Source: Anaerococcus urinomassiliensis
GTDB lineage: Bacteria; Bacillota; Clostridia; Tissierellales; Peptoniphilaceae
Length of the DNA: 64,000 bases
Assembly (NCBI RefSeq): GCF_900128425.1
Contig: NZ_LT635782.1
Coordinates: forward strand, 471,358 to 535,357
Direction: 5' to 3'
Shown: piece after piece, positions 9,391 to 18,970 of the stretch
How positions within the stretch are numbered: the first letter of the stretch is position 1
Layout of the letters: each line of letters starts with the position of its first letter
The notes under the pieces: model-generated
Database searches by the model: none
What the model saw: the letters and a program-made list of their open reading frames with translations, nothing else
Told to the model about the DNA's origin: nothing
Program-made: the position numbers and the translations under genes

Positions 9391-10962
9391 ATGAGAGAAA
9401 TTGATGCAAGTAAACTCCAACAGATGATAATTGGAGCTTATGAACTGTTAGATGAGAATAAACAATTAGTAAATGAACTGAATGTATTCCCAGTGCCAGA
9501 TGGGGATACAGGAACAAATATGACTATGACGATGAGATCTGGTGTTGATAGGGTAAACGGCCTATCAAATGCAAGTGTAGGAGATATTACAAAGGCTCTA
9601 TCTCAAGGAACTCTTATGGGAGCTCGTGGTAACTCAGGAGTTATTTTATCCCAATTAGTTCGTGGTCTTTCAAAGGCATGTAAGGGTAAGGATAAAATTT
9701 CCACAGCAGATATCAAGGAAATTTTTGATACCGCTAACCAAACTGCATACAAGGCAGTAATGAAGCCTACTGAAGGTACTATATTGACAGTTAGCCAAAA
9801 AATGACAGATAAGGCAGCTGAAATTTATAGCGATGATATAACCTTTGACCAATACCTATATGAGATTATAGCAGAAGGTCAAAAGGCCCTTGATAATACA
9901 CCAAATCAACTACCAGTACTAAAAGAAGCTGGAGTAGTGGACTCTGGTGGTCAAGGTCTTATAATACTACTTAAAGGTGCTTTTTCTGCCTTAAATAGTG
10001 ATATTGATATTAATGATATTAAGGATAAAGAAGCTAGCAAAGAAGATTTACAATACCAATTAAATATAGAAGTAGCAATAGACGAAGATTCTTATAAACA
10101 TGCCATGGAATCTGTAGAATCTTTGGCAAATGTTAGTGATTCTTCTTATGAAGATGATATATTAAAAATAAATCTTACAACTGATAATTTTTTTGGCTTA
10201 CTTCAAATGCTTACCGTTGATGGTGTAGTGATAAAAGCAGAGCTTTATAACCTTAAAGCTGACCAAGAAAGAAAAGAAAAATTAAAATCAGCTCCTCAAA
10301 AGAAATATGGTTTCATAGCAGTAAGCCGTGGTGAGGGATACGATGCTATTTTAGAGAGTATGGGCGTAGATGAAATCATTTCTGGTGGTCAAACTATGAA
10401 CCCTTCTACAGAGGATATATATAATTCTTTGGATAGGATTAATGCTGAAAATATTATTATATTTCCAAATAACAAGAACATAATCATGAGCGCTAAGCAA
10501 GCTTGCGACATCACAGATAAAAACGCAAGAGTTATAGAAACTAGATCAATACCTGAGACTTTTACTGCTATGCTTGAATTTGACGAAGGTAGTAGCATAG
10601 AAGAAAATGCTCTAAGTATGCAAGAAGCTATTGAAGATGTTCATGTTGCAGAATTTTCTATATCAATTAGAGACACTTCTGTTTCAGGAGTTGAGATCAA
10701 AAAGGATGACTATCTAGGGATATTAGATGGCAAAATTTTGGTAAGTGAAAAAGATTTGGAAAAATCAGTAGAAAATACCCTAAAGATAGCCTTAGAAGAT
10801 TATCAAGACTCATCACTTGTAACAATATATTATGGTGAAGAAATAGAAAAAAGAAAAGCAAAAGATTTGTGCAAGAAACTAGGCAAAAAGTTTAAAGATA
10901 TAGATATAGAATTAGTTTACGGTGGACAACCAGTTTATTATTACACAATTACTATTGAATAA
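9391..10962 (+). CDS. fakA: Fatty acid kinase subunit FakA / DAK2-domain protein (YloV)
   Basis: ATP-binding kinase subunit that phosphorylates fatty acids presented by a FakB protein, feeding exogenous fatty acids into phospholipid synthesis. The N-terminal DhaL-like domain shows PVPDGDTGTNM (about residues 30-40), GARGNSGVILSQ (about 77-88) and EAGVVDSGGQGL (about 180-190), the Mg-ATP and phosphate motifs. The C-terminal half carries SGGQTMNPSTEDI, characteristic of YloV/FakA. Length 523 is slightly under the usual 550. No fakB is seen in the window. It ends in TAATG, overlapping recG by one base. Confidence 0.92.
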   Translation: MREIDASKLQQMIIGAYELLDENKQLVNELNVFPVPDGDTGTNMTMTMRSGVDRVNGLSNASVGDITKALSQGTLMGARGNSGVILSQLVRGLSKACKGKDKISTADIKEIFDTANQTAYKAVMKPTEGTILTVSQKMTDKAAEIYSDDITFDQYLYEIIAEGQKALDNTPNQLPVLKEAGVVDSGGQGLIILLKGAFSALNSDIDINDIKDKEASKEDLQYQLNIEVAIDEDSYKHAMESVESLANVSDSSYEDDILKINLTTDNFFGLLQMLTVDGVVIKAELYNLKADQERKEKLKSAPQKKYGFIAVSRGEGYDAILESMGVDEIISGGQTMNPSTEDIYNSLDRINAENIIIFPNNKNIIMSAKQACDITDKNARVIETRSIPETFTAMLEFDEGSSIEENALSMQEAIEDVHVAEFSISIRDTSVSGVEIKKDDYLGILDGKILVSEKDLEKSVENTLKIALEDYQDSSLVTIYYGEEIEKRKAKDLCKKLGKKFKDIDIELVYGGQPVYYYTITIE

Positions 10963-12950
10963 TGGAACTTACTGATCTAAAGGGAATTGGTCCAAAGAAA
11001 AAAGATTTATTAGCCAAAATTGATATCCATAGTGTCAGTGATTTATATAACTATTATCCAACTTCTTTTGAAGATAGGAGAAAAAGAGGCGTTATTCCCA
11101 ATGTGAAGGAAGACGTTAAGTATTATTTCATCTGGCAAATAGCTAGCAGATTATACCAAAACAGGACAAAAAATGGATTCATATCATATATTTATGCCAT
11201 TGAACCAGATTCAGGCCAAAAGATAAAAATCATATATTTTAATGATAGATTTACACCTACTAAATTTAAAAATGGAGAGACTTATAAATTTTTCACCAAA
11301 GTAAAATTTGAAAATGGAACTTTTGAAGCTATCAATCCTATGACTTGTGGTCTCTACGATGATAATATTGGATCAATTATACCAATTTATCCTCTTACAA
11401 AAGGTTTAAGTCAAAAAAATATATCTAATTTTATAGGCGAAGCCTTAAAAAATTATGACGAAGATGAAGAAATTTTCGGAAAAACAATACTGAATAATTT
11501 TAAATTCTCATATAAATATGATAATTTATTAGAAATCCATAATCCTAGTGGCATTGATAAGCTTATGAAAGCGAAATCAGAGTTAAAGGTCTTGGATTTT
11601 GCTAAAGACCTAGTCTATATAGACTATATTGGCAAAAGATATGAGGAAAATCAAGATTTAGGACTAAAATATAATTTGGATGATATCTTAGGTCATATAG
11701 GATTTGACTTAACTAGGTCCCAATTTATAGCTCTAAAAGAAATTCTATCCGATTGTTCAAGCAATTTGGTTATGAATAGGCTTTTGATTGGCGATGTTGG
11801 ATCAGGCAAAACTATAATTGCCATTATTGCCATGATAGTATTTGGTCTAAATGGCTACCAATCAGCAATGATGGTTCCAACAGAAGTCTTAGCCAACCAA
11901 CAATTTGAAAAAAACTTAGACTTGATTGAAAGTTTCGGACTAAAAGCCCAAGTTTTGACTGGTTCTAGCAAAGATAAAAATAAGATAAAAAATGATTTGG
12001 CAGAAGGAAGGATTGATATAATTATTGGCACCCATGCCCTTATCCAAGATGATGTTATTTTTAAGAATCTAAAGCTTGTTATAAATGATGAACAGCACAG
12101 ATTTGGAGTTAATCAAAGACAAGAGCTGGGCCTAAAAGCAGATGGTGTCAATTACCTTTCCATGACAGCGACACCGATACCAAGGACTATAAGCCTAAGA
12201 CTTGCTAAAATCTTAGATTTATCAATGATTACTGAACTTCCCAAGGGAAGAAAACCAATAACAACCAAAGTTATAGCAGAGTCTTTGGAAAAGATATTGT
12301 TTGAAGAGATAGAGGCTAACCTATCCCAAGGTAAACAAATCTATGTAGTATCAAACAATATTGATTCTGATGATAAAAATAGTGTCGAAAACCTATTTAA
12401 GAGATACAAAAAATTTTTTAGAACTAAAATTATCAAGAAACTTCATGGGGATATGAAGGCAAGTGATAAGGATAAGACCTTAAAAGACTTTGCAGATGGA
12501 AAAATTGATATACTAATATCTACAACTGTTATAGAAGTAGGGATAGATGTAGCAAATGCCAACACTATGGTAATTTATAATGCAAATAATTTTGGTCTAT
12601 CATCCCTCCACCAGCTTAGGGGTAGGGTAGGGCGTGGACCATATGATTCCTATTGTTATCTAATAAATAAGAATGTAGACAATAATTCTAAGCTCAATAT
12701 CCTAGTAGGCAATGAAAATGGTTTTGATATAGCAAAAAAAGACTATGATTTACGTGGCGGTGGCAAAATTTTATCTGCAATCCAACACGGTAGAAATCTC
12801 AACCAGATCGAATATCTATCTATGAGCCAAGATGAAGTTGATAAGAGTTTTGAAATTCTAGATTATATAAAAGCTAATGACTATAAAGATGTAAATTTTT
12901 CTTACATAGAAAAGTTTTTTAAAGAAGATAAAAGGATAATATTAAATTAA
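10962..12950 (+). CDS. recG: ATP-dependent DNA helicase RecG
   Basis: Branch-migrating helicase that remodels stalled forks and Holliday junctions. A wedge/OB-type N-terminal domain (about 1-220) is followed by motif I GDVGSGKT (about 278-285), motif II in the DEQH form (NDEQHRFG), motif III SMTATPIPRT, and C-terminal motifs STTVIEVGIDV and QLRGRVGRG. At 662 residues it is close to the usual 670-690. Start ATG overlaps the fakA stop; rsmD follows with another one-base overlap, so translation is likely coupled. Confidence 0.97.
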   Translation: MELTDLKGIGPKKKDLLAKIDIHSVSDLYNYYPTSFEDRRKRGVIPNVKEDVKYYFIWQIASRLYQNRTKNGFISYIYAIEPDSGQKIKIIYFNDRFTPTKFKNGETYKFFTKVKFENGTFEAINPMTCGLYDDNIGSIIPIYPLTKGLSQKNISNFIGEALKNYDEDEEIFGKTILNNFKFSYKYDNLLEIHNPSGIDKLMKAKSELKVLDFAKDLVYIDYIGKRYEENQDLGLKYNLDDILGHIGFDLTRSQFIALKEILSDCSSNLVMNRLLIGDVGSGKTIIAIIAMIVFGLNGYQSAMMVPTEVLANQQFEKNLDLIESFGLKAQVLTGSSKDKNKIKNDLAEGRIDIIIGTHALIQDDVIFKNLKLVINDEQHRFGVNQRQELGLKADGVNYLSMTATPIPRTISLRLAKILDLSMITELPKGRKPITTKVIAESLEKILFEEIEANLSQGKQIYVVSNNIDSDDKNSVENLFKRYKKFFRTKIIKKLHGDMKASDKDKTLKDFADGKIDILISTTVIEVGIDVANANTMVIYNANNFGLSSLHQLRGRVGRGPYDSYCYLINKNVDNNSKLNILVGNENGFDIAKKDYDLRGGGKILSAIQHGRNLNQIEYLSMSQDEVDKSFEILDYIKANDYKDVNFSYIEKFFKEDKRIILN

Positions 12951-13492
12951 TGAGAGTTGTTTCAGGTATATATAAGGGTTTTAACCTAAAGGCACCAAAA
13001 TCAAATACTACAAGACCAACGGACAATAAGGTCAAAGAAGCTATTTTTGATATGCTTTTTCCTATCAAGACATTTGGTATTGCCCTAGATTTGTTTGCGG
13101 GCAGTGGACAAATGGGTATAGAATTCATATCAAGGGGCCTAAGCAAGGTTTATTTTAATGATAAAGATCGAAATTCTTATAAAATAATAGAAGATAACCT
13201 TGAGAAACTTAAGACAGATAAATTTGAACTTACAAAACTAGATTTTAAGAAAGCCTTAGAATCATACAAAAACAAAGGCTTATCCTTTGACTATATATAC
13301 TTGGACCCTCCTTATTGTACTGAATTTTATGATGAGGCCATAAATCTTATCATAAGTTATGAATTGTTAAGCGAGGATGGTATAATAATAACAGAATCAG
13401 ATAAAGAATTAAAGTTAGATGACAAATATGATATTAACCTTTTAAAAGAAAAAAAATACGGAAGGAAGATAGTAAACTTTTACACAAAATGA
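12950..13492 (+). CDS. rsmD: 16S rRNA (guanine(966)-N(2))-methyltransferase RsmD
   Basis: SAM-dependent methyltransferase that modifies G966 of 16S rRNA in the small subunit. It begins with the characteristic MRVVSGIYKG, then RPTDNKVKEAIF, the SAM-binding motif LDLFAGSGQMGIE (about residues 44-56) and the catalytic DPPY (YLDPPYC, about 118-124). Normal length of 180 residues. It overlaps coaD by 4 bp (ATGA), the classic rsmD-coaD pair of Firmicutes. Confidence 0.96.
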   Translation: MRVVSGIYKGFNLKAPKSNTTRPTDNKVKEAIFDMLFPIKTFGIALDLFAGSGQMGIEFISRGLSKVYFNDKDRNSYKIIEDNLEKLKTDKFELTKLDFKKALESYKNKGLSFDYIYLDPPYCTEFYDEAINLIISYELLSEDGIIITESDKELKLDDKYDINLLKEKKYGRKIVNFYTK

Positions 13493-13971
13493 AAGTAATA
13501 TACCCAGGAAGCTTCGATCCACTTACACTTGGACACATAGATGTCATAAAAAGGCTAGACAATATGTTTGATGAAGTGATTGTAGCTATTCTAATAAATG
13601 AAGATAAAAAATCACTTTTTACTCTTAGCGAAAGAGAAGAAATGATTAAAGAAGAATTACAAGCCTATAATATTACAAATGTGACTATCAAATCCTTTGA
13701 GGGACTTTTGGTTAACTTTGCAAAGGAAGAAAATTGCAAAATTATTGCTAGGGGTCTAAGACTTGTTGCTGACTATGAATATGAGAAAAATATAGCTAGA
13801 ATAAACTCATCCTTATATGAGGGGTTAGAAACTATATTTTTACTTGCTAATACCAATTATTCATTCATTAGCTCAAGCGGAGTCAAGGAAGTGGCAAGTT
13901 TTAAGGGAAATATATCACCATTTGTAACAAAAAATGTAGAAAAAAGATTAAAAGAAAAATATAATTATTAA
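13489..13971 (+). CDS. coaD: Phosphopantetheine adenylyltransferase
   Basis: Penultimate enzyme of CoA biosynthesis, transferring AMP from ATP to 4'-phosphopantetheine. The nucleotidyltransferase motif is plain at the start (YPGSFDPLTLGHIDVI, with the T/HxGH core), and ARGLRLVADYEYE plus the late SSSGVKEVASF motif complete the signature. 160 residues, the usual size. Confidence 0.97.
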   Translation: MKVIYPGSFDPLTLGHIDVIKRLDNMFDEVIVAILINEDKKSLFTLSEREEMIKEELQAYNITNVTIKSFEGLLVNFAKEENCKIIARGLRLVADYEYEKNIARINSSLYEGLETIFLLANTNYSFISSSGVKEVASFKGNISPFVTKNVEKRLKEKYNY

Positions 13972-13983
13972 GAGGGGGGCAAA

Positions 13984-14469
13984 ATGGCTAGTACTTTAAC
14001 ACAATTGATTAACGAGATGGAAGATGTAATGGATGAGGCATCTGCTGTACCTTTTTCTAGGAAAGTATCAGTAGATCCAGATGAAATTTACGAAATCCTT
14101 GCTGAGATGAAAGATTCCTTGCCACAAGAAATCAAGCAAGCTGAGTGGACCTATCAAGAAAAAGATAGAATAATCGGTGAAGCCGAAGCAGAAGCAAAAA
14201 GAAGACTTGAACAAACTGACAAAGAGATTTCTCAATTCAAAGATCAAGCTAAAAACCAATATCAAAAGATGATTTCTGATCATGAGATTACTCAACAAGC
14301 AAGAGCCGAAGCTGATAGAATCTTACAGGAAGCGGCAACCGAAGCAAACAAACTTCGCCAACAATCATATGAGTATATCGATAAACTATTCTCTTCATCA
14401 GCTGAAAACTTCAGCACTCTAGCTCAACAACTAGAGAAAAACAGAAGAAGTATATTAGAATCTAGATAA
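13984..14469 (+). CDS. Coiled-coil protein of unknown function downstream of coaD
   Basis: A 161-residue acidic, helix-rich protein with no membrane segment. Residues about 45-140 form a long charged coiled coil rich in alternating Ala/Glu/Lys/Gln (EAEAEAKRRLEQ and similar heptads), resembling ATP synthase b-subunit or DivIVA-like stalks. A strong AGAGGGGGGC leader precedes the ATG. Similar small helical proteins are found behind coaD in other Clostridia. It ends just before a terminator, so it closes the fakA-coaD operon. Function not known. Confidence 0.8.
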   Translation: MASTLTQLINEMEDVMDEASAVPFSRKVSVDPDEIYEILAEMKDSLPQEIKQAEWTYQEKDRIIGEAEAEAKRRLEQTDKEISQFKDQAKNQYQKMISDHEITQQARAEADRILQEAATEANKLRQQSYEYIDKLFSSSAENFSTLAQQLEKNRRSILESR

Positions 14470-14475
14470 AAATAA

Positions 14476-14503
14476 AGGGACGCATTATAGCGTCCCTATT
14501 TTT
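14476..14503 (+). terminator. Rho-independent terminator
   Basis: AGGGACGC and GCGTCCCT pair perfectly (8 bp) around a six-base loop, followed by ATTTTT. It closes the operon that begins near 9032. Confidence 0.93.
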
Positions 14504-14552
14504 AGAATAACTTCCTCTAAAATATTAAATTTTGGCAAAAATTCTAATCTTA

Positions 14553-14912
14553 CTACTTATATTCGATACTGAATATATCATAATTTAGGAATAATGCATA
14601 TATTATTATAAAGGCTAATATTGCTATTAATTTTATAGCTAGATTAAAGCTTAAAAAATATCTTTCTATAGTGAGGTCAAGGGATATAGCAAGTACAAGT
14701 AATAGTAAAAATGCTATTATTTTTTTCTTATTTGTACTCATCTTCCTTATATCTAATAATAAAATAGCAATTCCTAAACATATATTAAATATTAGAAGTA
14801 AAAGTTCAATCCATTTTAGATTAATATCATTTACAAATATAAACATAATATAATATGCTAAGATAAGTATTGCAAATAGAACAATCCTTATATTTCTATA
14901 TGTCTTCTTCAT
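14553..14912 (-). CDS. Small four-helix membrane protein, unknown function
   Basis: About 119 residues, with four hydrophobic stretches separated by short charged loops (a basic KMSTNKKK loop in the middle). No family was recognised. The ATG at 14912 is preferred because GGTGA lies about 8 bases upstream; a GTG at 14924 in frame would add four residues. It is on the minus strand, converging on the terminator at 14476-14503. The overlapping + strand frame in this region is a shadow. Confidence 0.65.
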   Translation of the reverse strand: MKKTYRNIRIVLFAILILAYYIMFIFVNDINLKWIELLLLIFNICLGIAILLLDIRKMSTNKKKIIAFLLLLVLAISLDLTIERYFLSFNLAIKLIAILAFIIIYALFLNYDIFSIEYK

Positions 14913-15050
14913 TGTATAATTCACCAGCCTTATAAATTATTAAATGCTACTCTGAATAGGGTTTGATGATCTTTATAAGTTACAGCTCCGCTTTCTCTAG
15001 TTTTAATAAATGGACTTCATTTAAAAAGCTTTTTTATGATTGGAATTTTA

Positions 15051-16208
15051 TTAATATTTAGAAATCTTTTTACTAAAGTCTTGAACAATTTTAGCTTTTG
15101 TTGATAGCTTATATAAGTTTGATGCATCAATCATTTGTGATAAGATCAATTGGTCTGTAAAGGAAAGATTGTCAAAATCTTTTTTTCTTATTACAGGTTT
15201 ACTTCTTGTATTTTTAAAGATAAGTTCAGACTTATTGTTAAAGGCTAGGACCTTGTAAAAGTTGATATCATATCCATTAAACGAAGATCTGTTCTCCAAT
15301 ACATAATTTATCATCAATCTTTTAATCCTAGATGAGGTGTATCTTTAATTTGTAGCTTCATCGATAAAGCTAGAAAAATTATGGTTATTCTGACAAACTT
15401 TAGTCAAATAGTTTTCTAATCCCTCTTCATATGCCAAGATCCCCGCCATAGGGCGTCTTTCTAATAATAACAAAAACCTAAATATGTCGTAAATAATATC
15501 CATATTAGGAATACCAAATTTATTTTTACTTTCTTCTATTAATTCATAGGAATAGGCTGGTACATGGTCTTTGTAATTAGCAAGTATGTTATTACGAATA
15601 GCTGTTGATGAAGAAATTTTGCTATCAAGTAAACTTGTATCAGCATTAGTTGATGAGATTCGCTTGATAGGAGTAGGGGTCATGGTAGAACCAATCTTTC
15701 TTATAGCTCTTATATATTCCAAGGCAAGAATATTATTAGACGTTATAAATCCATCGTTTCCTAGAACTTCAACTGTTGCATCATATCTTGCCTTTGTGAA
15801 GGAAGAATTTTCTAAATGTTTCCTTGTAAGCTCTTCTAAAAGATCTTCTTTTTCTAATAATATATGAGATTTTTCTAGGAAATCTTCAGACTCCATATTT
15901 TCTATTCCAAAGCATAGATAGTCTACATTTAATTTATCGAGGATATTAACAGATCCAAGAGCAAAATATTCTGCCGACTGTAAAGATATGTGGGTGGGCA
16001 TTTCAACTATCATATCAAAGCCAGCCTTCATAGCCATATCAGCCCTAGAGAATTTATCGACAATAGCAGGCTCTCCTCTTTGGACGAAATCTCCACTCAT
16101 CAGGCTAATCGCTAAGTCTGCTTTTGTTAGCTCTTTTGATTTTTTTAATAGATATTCGTGTCCATTATGAAATGGATTAAATTCTGAAATAATTGCTAGT
16201 GTTTTCAT
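15051..16208 (-). pseudogene. tmcAL: tmcAL: tRNA(Met) cytidine acetate ligase, interrupted by an in-frame TAA
   Basis: TmcAL (YlbM) activates acetate with ATP to make N4-acetylcytidine at the wobble base of elongator tRNA(Met). The start is ATG at 16208 (MKTLAIISEFNPFHNGH, with the HxGH nucleotidyltransferase motif) although the frame is open further upstream. At codon 288 (bases 15345-15347) there is a TAA, and the same frame then continues RYTSSRIKRLMINYV through the typical C-terminal region (VLAFNNKS, PVIRKKD, DASNLYKL) to 15051. Without the stop the protein would be 385 residues, close to the family's roughly 400. A single AAA-to-TAA change explains it. It could be a pseudogene, a sequencing error, or two separately translated pieces. 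Neighbourhood with rsmD-coaD is the conserved one. Confidence 0.85.
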
Positions 16209-16302
16209 ACTTGATATATACCCTAATAATGTATATATTTTCAATGTTTTATATAAAATTGGGTAAATTAAGTCAACAAAGTTTTCAAAGCTATAGGTCA
16301 TA

Positions 16303-16311
16303 TGGTATAAT
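16303..16311 (+). promoter_or_regulatory. Extended -10 promoter of efp
   Basis: TGGTATAAT ends 26 bp before the efp ATG; TTTCAA at 16283-16288 could serve as a weak -35 with 17 bp spacing. AGGAGG follows. It faces away from tmcAL, which starts divergently at 16208. Confidence 0.65.
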
Positions 16312-16337
16312 AATGTAAGAAAATATTAGGAGGATTT

Positions 16338-16895
16338 ATGATTTCTGCAAATGATTTAAGAAAAGGTGTAACCTTTGTTTATGATAATGATGTTTACCAA
16401 GTGGTTGATTTCCAACACGTAAAACCAGGCAAGGGAGCAGCTTTTGTTCGTGCAAAGATTAGATCAGTAATGAACGGCGGCGCTAAGGATGTAACATTTA
16501 ACCCAAATGAAAAATTTGAAAATGCCGTTATTACAACAAAAGAAATGCAATATTTATACAATGATGGCCAATTATATTATTTCATGGACCCAGAAAGCTT
16601 TGAACAAATTGGATTAGACTACGAAACAGTTGAAGAAGCTATTAAATACGTTCGTGAAAATGATACAGTTACTATGAGAATTTACCAAGGCAAACCATTT
16701 GATGTTGTTGCACCAAACTTTGTTGAACTAGAAGTAATTGAAACTGAACCAGGTATCAAAGGAGATACTGCAACAAACGTAACAAAACCAGCAACAGTTG
16801 AAACAGGAGCAGTTGTTAACGTGCCAGTATTTGTAAATGAAGGCGATACAATCAAAATCGACACAAGAACTGGGGATTATTTATCCAGAGTTTAA
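16338..16895 (+). CDS. efp: Elongation factor P
   Basis: Translation factor that rescues ribosomes stalled on polyproline. The 185-residue protein has the KOW-like N-terminal domain with the exposed loop [12 protein letters not shown] (about residues 29-40, modified Lys region) followed by two OB domains; the C-terminal signature [17 protein letters not shown] is present. It starts a long housekeeping run; the next gene begins 10 bp downstream. Confidence 0.98.
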   Translation: MISANDLRKGVTFVYDNDVYQVVDFQHVKPGKGAAFVRAKIRSVMNGGAKDVTFNPNEKFENAVITTKEMQYLYNDGQLYYFMDPESFEQIGLDYETVEEAIKYVRENDTVTMRIYQGKPFDVVAPNFVELEVIETEPGIKGDTATNVTKPATVETGAVVNVPVFVNEGDTIKIDTRTGDYLSRV

Positions 16896-16905
16896 GGAGA
16901 AAATA

Positions 16906-17232
16906 ATGGCTAATACATTTAGACATGGACAAGTAAAAATTGCCAATGAAATTTTAGACCAATTGGCTATTAGAGCTTGTAAAGAAATCAACGGAGTACA
17001 TAACAGCGATGACTCTAACAATAAGATTAACCTTCAAAACCAAGATCCTAAGGCAAGCATAGGATTTATTGAAGATAAGCTTAACATTGACCTTACAGTT
17101 TTTCTTGATAAGAATGTAAATGTGAGAAAAACAGTAAAAGATATCCAAGAAAATGTGATTAGAATTATTGAAACTATGACTGGACTATCTGTTGGTCGTG
17201 TCAATGTTAATATTGCGAAACTAGAAATCTAA
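16906..17232 (+). CDS. Asp23/Gls24 family protein (YqhY-like)
   Basis: Second Asp23/Gls24 member of the window, 108 residues. The start at ATG 16906 (MANTFRHGQVKIANEIL) is chosen over the longer frame opening inside efp because AAGGAG lies just upstream. C-terminal VGRVNVNIAKLEI is typical of the family. Its position directly before nusB matches yqhY-nusB of Bacillus. YqhY has been linked to control of fatty acid synthesis in Bacillus; whether that holds here is unknown. It overlaps nusB by one base. Confidence 0.88.
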   Translation: MANTFRHGQVKIANEILDQLAIRACKEINGVHNSDDSNNKINLQNQDPKASIGFIEDKLNIDLTVFLDKNVNVRKTVKDIQENVIRIIETMTGLSVGRVNVNIAKLEI

Positions 17233-17612
17233 TGAATAGGACAGAGCAAAGAGATTGGGTTTTTAAGCTGATTTTTGAAGATAGCATTAACAAAATAGAA
17301 GATGTTGAAAGGTCCCTAGTCAACCACGACTTGGATGGGGAGGAATTCATCATCAATTCTTTAAAATCTTATAATAAAAATTATGAAAAAATTGAAGAAA
17401 TTGTAAGAAATGCTAGTAAGAAAAGATACAATCGTTTATCCAAGGTGGAAAAAGCTATATTATTTTTATCCATAAATGAAATTTATTTTATGGATATTCC
17501 CCATCAAGTTTCTATAAATGAGGCTGTAGAGTTAGCAAAGACTTATAGCAACCAGATGGATTATCAAATGATTAATTCTATTTTAGGAAAGATTGTAAGA
17601 ACTGATGCTTAA
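17232..17612 (+). CDS. nusB: Transcription antitermination factor NusB
   Basis: All-helical RNA-binding protein acting with NusE/S10 in rRNA antitermination. The 126-residue sequence shows the NusB fold signatures: LSKVEKAILFLSINEIYF and VSINEAVELAKTYS, then the last helix NSILGKIVR. Usual length is about 130-140. It overlaps xseA by 8 bp. Confidence 0.95.
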   Translation: MNRTEQRDWVFKLIFEDSINKIEDVERSLVNHDLDGEEFIINSLKSYNKNYEKIEEIVRNASKKRYNRLSKVEKAILFLSINEIYFMDIPHQVSINEAVELAKTYSNQMDYQMINSILGKIVRTDA

Positions 17613-18792
17613 AGCCCTTACAGTTAAACAATTTAATGAGTATTTTAAAACAAGTATAAAGCACGATCCGATTTTCACCAAAGTCTATATCACAGGGACC
17701 CTATCAAATATAAAAAATAACGGTAATCACATATATTTCTCCTTAAAGGAAGGTTATGATGTTATTGATTGCGTCATATTTTATTATGAAGATAAGGACA
17801 TAGATTTTACTTTCACTGATGGTATAGACGTTTTGGTTAAGGGTAATCTTAACTTAAATAACTATTCATCTAGGATTAATATTGCTGTTAGTTCAATTAC
17901 AGAAAAAGGCCTTTCTGAAGAGTATCTAAAATTTTTAAAAATGAAAGAGGACTTCAAGAAAAGGGGTTTTTTTGATTTGGATAAAAAGAAAGAGATAGCA
18001 AAGTATCCCAAAAATGTTGGTTTAATTACTTCGGCTGATGGGGCTGCAGTTGTGGATTTCCTATCGGTAATAAACCAAAAGCCAAATGATATTAATATCA
18101 AACTTAATCCTGTAAAAGTCCAAGGACAAAGCTCATTTCAAGCCATAGTAAATGCTATTGAAAGACTTGATAAGATGAATTTGGACGTGATTGTAATCAC
18201 TCGTGGTGGTGGATCTTCTTTGGATTTATCAGTTTTTAACGACAAGGATATAATAGAAGAAGTTTTCAGAGCCAAGACTCCAATTATATCGGCCATAGGA
18301 CATAAGATTGATAGCACAATTTTGGATTTGGTCGCAGACCTATCATTGCAAACACCGACAGAAGCAGGTTCATATATTATTGCAAACTATGCCAATATAG
18401 GCAAGGATAGTAAAAGTATTTTGACTCAGATGAAAGACATGGTAGGTAGGATAGTAGAGATAAATTCTCTAAAGTTGATGACTTTAGAAAGTAAACTTAA
18501 ATCTTTCAATCCACAAAATGATATTAGGCTTAAGGAAAAAGATATTAATAATATTAAAAAATCTCTAGATAGAGCTATTATAAATAAGATAAATTACCAA
18601 GAGCAAAGGCTTGACATAATTGAAAATAGGCTAAAATCAGCTGATAAAATCATACAGCTTAGGAAGAAAAATATCAGCATTTTAGATGATGAAAATGTAC
18701 CTATTTATTCAAAATATTCATTAAATGAAGGTGATAAGATTGATATAAGATTTTCTGATGGATCTATAAAGGCGGTAGTGATAGATGGATAA
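17605..18792 (+). CDS. xseA: Exodeoxyribonuclease VII large subunit
   Basis: Large catalytic subunit of ExoVII, a single-strand-specific DNA exonuclease. An N-terminal OB-fold (about residues 1-100, VTGTL-like YITGTLSNIKNNGNH) precedes the catalytic domain with PKNVGLITSADGAAVVDF, VITRGGGSSLDLSVFND and AIGHKIDSTILDLVADL, then a long coiled coil. At 395 residues it is typical of Firmicutes. Its end overlaps xseB by 8 bp. Confidence 0.96.
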   Translation: MLKALTVKQFNEYFKTSIKHDPIFTKVYITGTLSNIKNNGNHIYFSLKEGYDVIDCVIFYYEDKDIDFTFTDGIDVLVKGNLNLNNYSSRINIAVSSITEKGLSEEYLKFLKMKEDFKKRGFFDLDKKKEIAKYPKNVGLITSADGAAVVDFLSVINQKPNDINIKLNPVKVQGQSSFQAIVNAIERLDKMNLDVIVITRGGGSSLDLSVFNDKDIIEEVFRAKTPIISAIGHKIDSTILDLVADLSLQTPTEAGSYIIANYANIGKDSKSILTQMKDMVGRIVEINSLKLMTLESKLKSFNPQNDIRLKEKDINNIKKSLDRAIINKINYQEQRLDIIENRLKSADKIIQLRKKNISILDDENVPIYSKYSLNEGDKIDIRFSDGSIKAVVIDG

Positions 18793-18970
18793 ATCTTTAG
18801 ATAAAAATTTCAAAAAATTGGAAGAATACCTAACTAGTCTTGAAGAAAACAAGGATAATCTGGACGAGTCTATCAAAATTTATGAAAAGGCCAACAGCTT
18901 GTACAAGGAAATGCAAGAACAACTTAAGGACTACAAGGCAAAAATAGAGGTTATAGCTAGTGATGAATAA
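18785..18970 (+). CDS. xseB: Exodeoxyribonuclease VII small subunit
   Basis: A 61-residue helical hairpin protein that coats the XseA coiled coil. LDKNFKKLEEYLTSLEE and LDESIKIYEKANSLYK fit the family's LExxVxxLExG..LEESL..YExG pattern. Translationally coupled to xseA on one side and to the prenyltransferase on the other. Confidence 0.92.
   Translation: MDKSLDKNFKKLEEYLTSLEENKDNLDESIKIYEKANSLYKEMQEQLKDYKAKIEVIASDE

Noticed and set aside
14930..15016. Minus-strand stretch of 28 codons (starting SPFIKTRESGAVTYKDHQ) just upstream of the small membrane protein
   Set aside because: Protein-like but without a start codon and bounded by a TGA; may be a gene remnant, but too short to assign.
15023..15035. 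AAAAAGCTTTTT palindrome as terminator for tmcAL
   Set aside because: No loop is possible without breaking the centre and GC content is minimal; not convincing.
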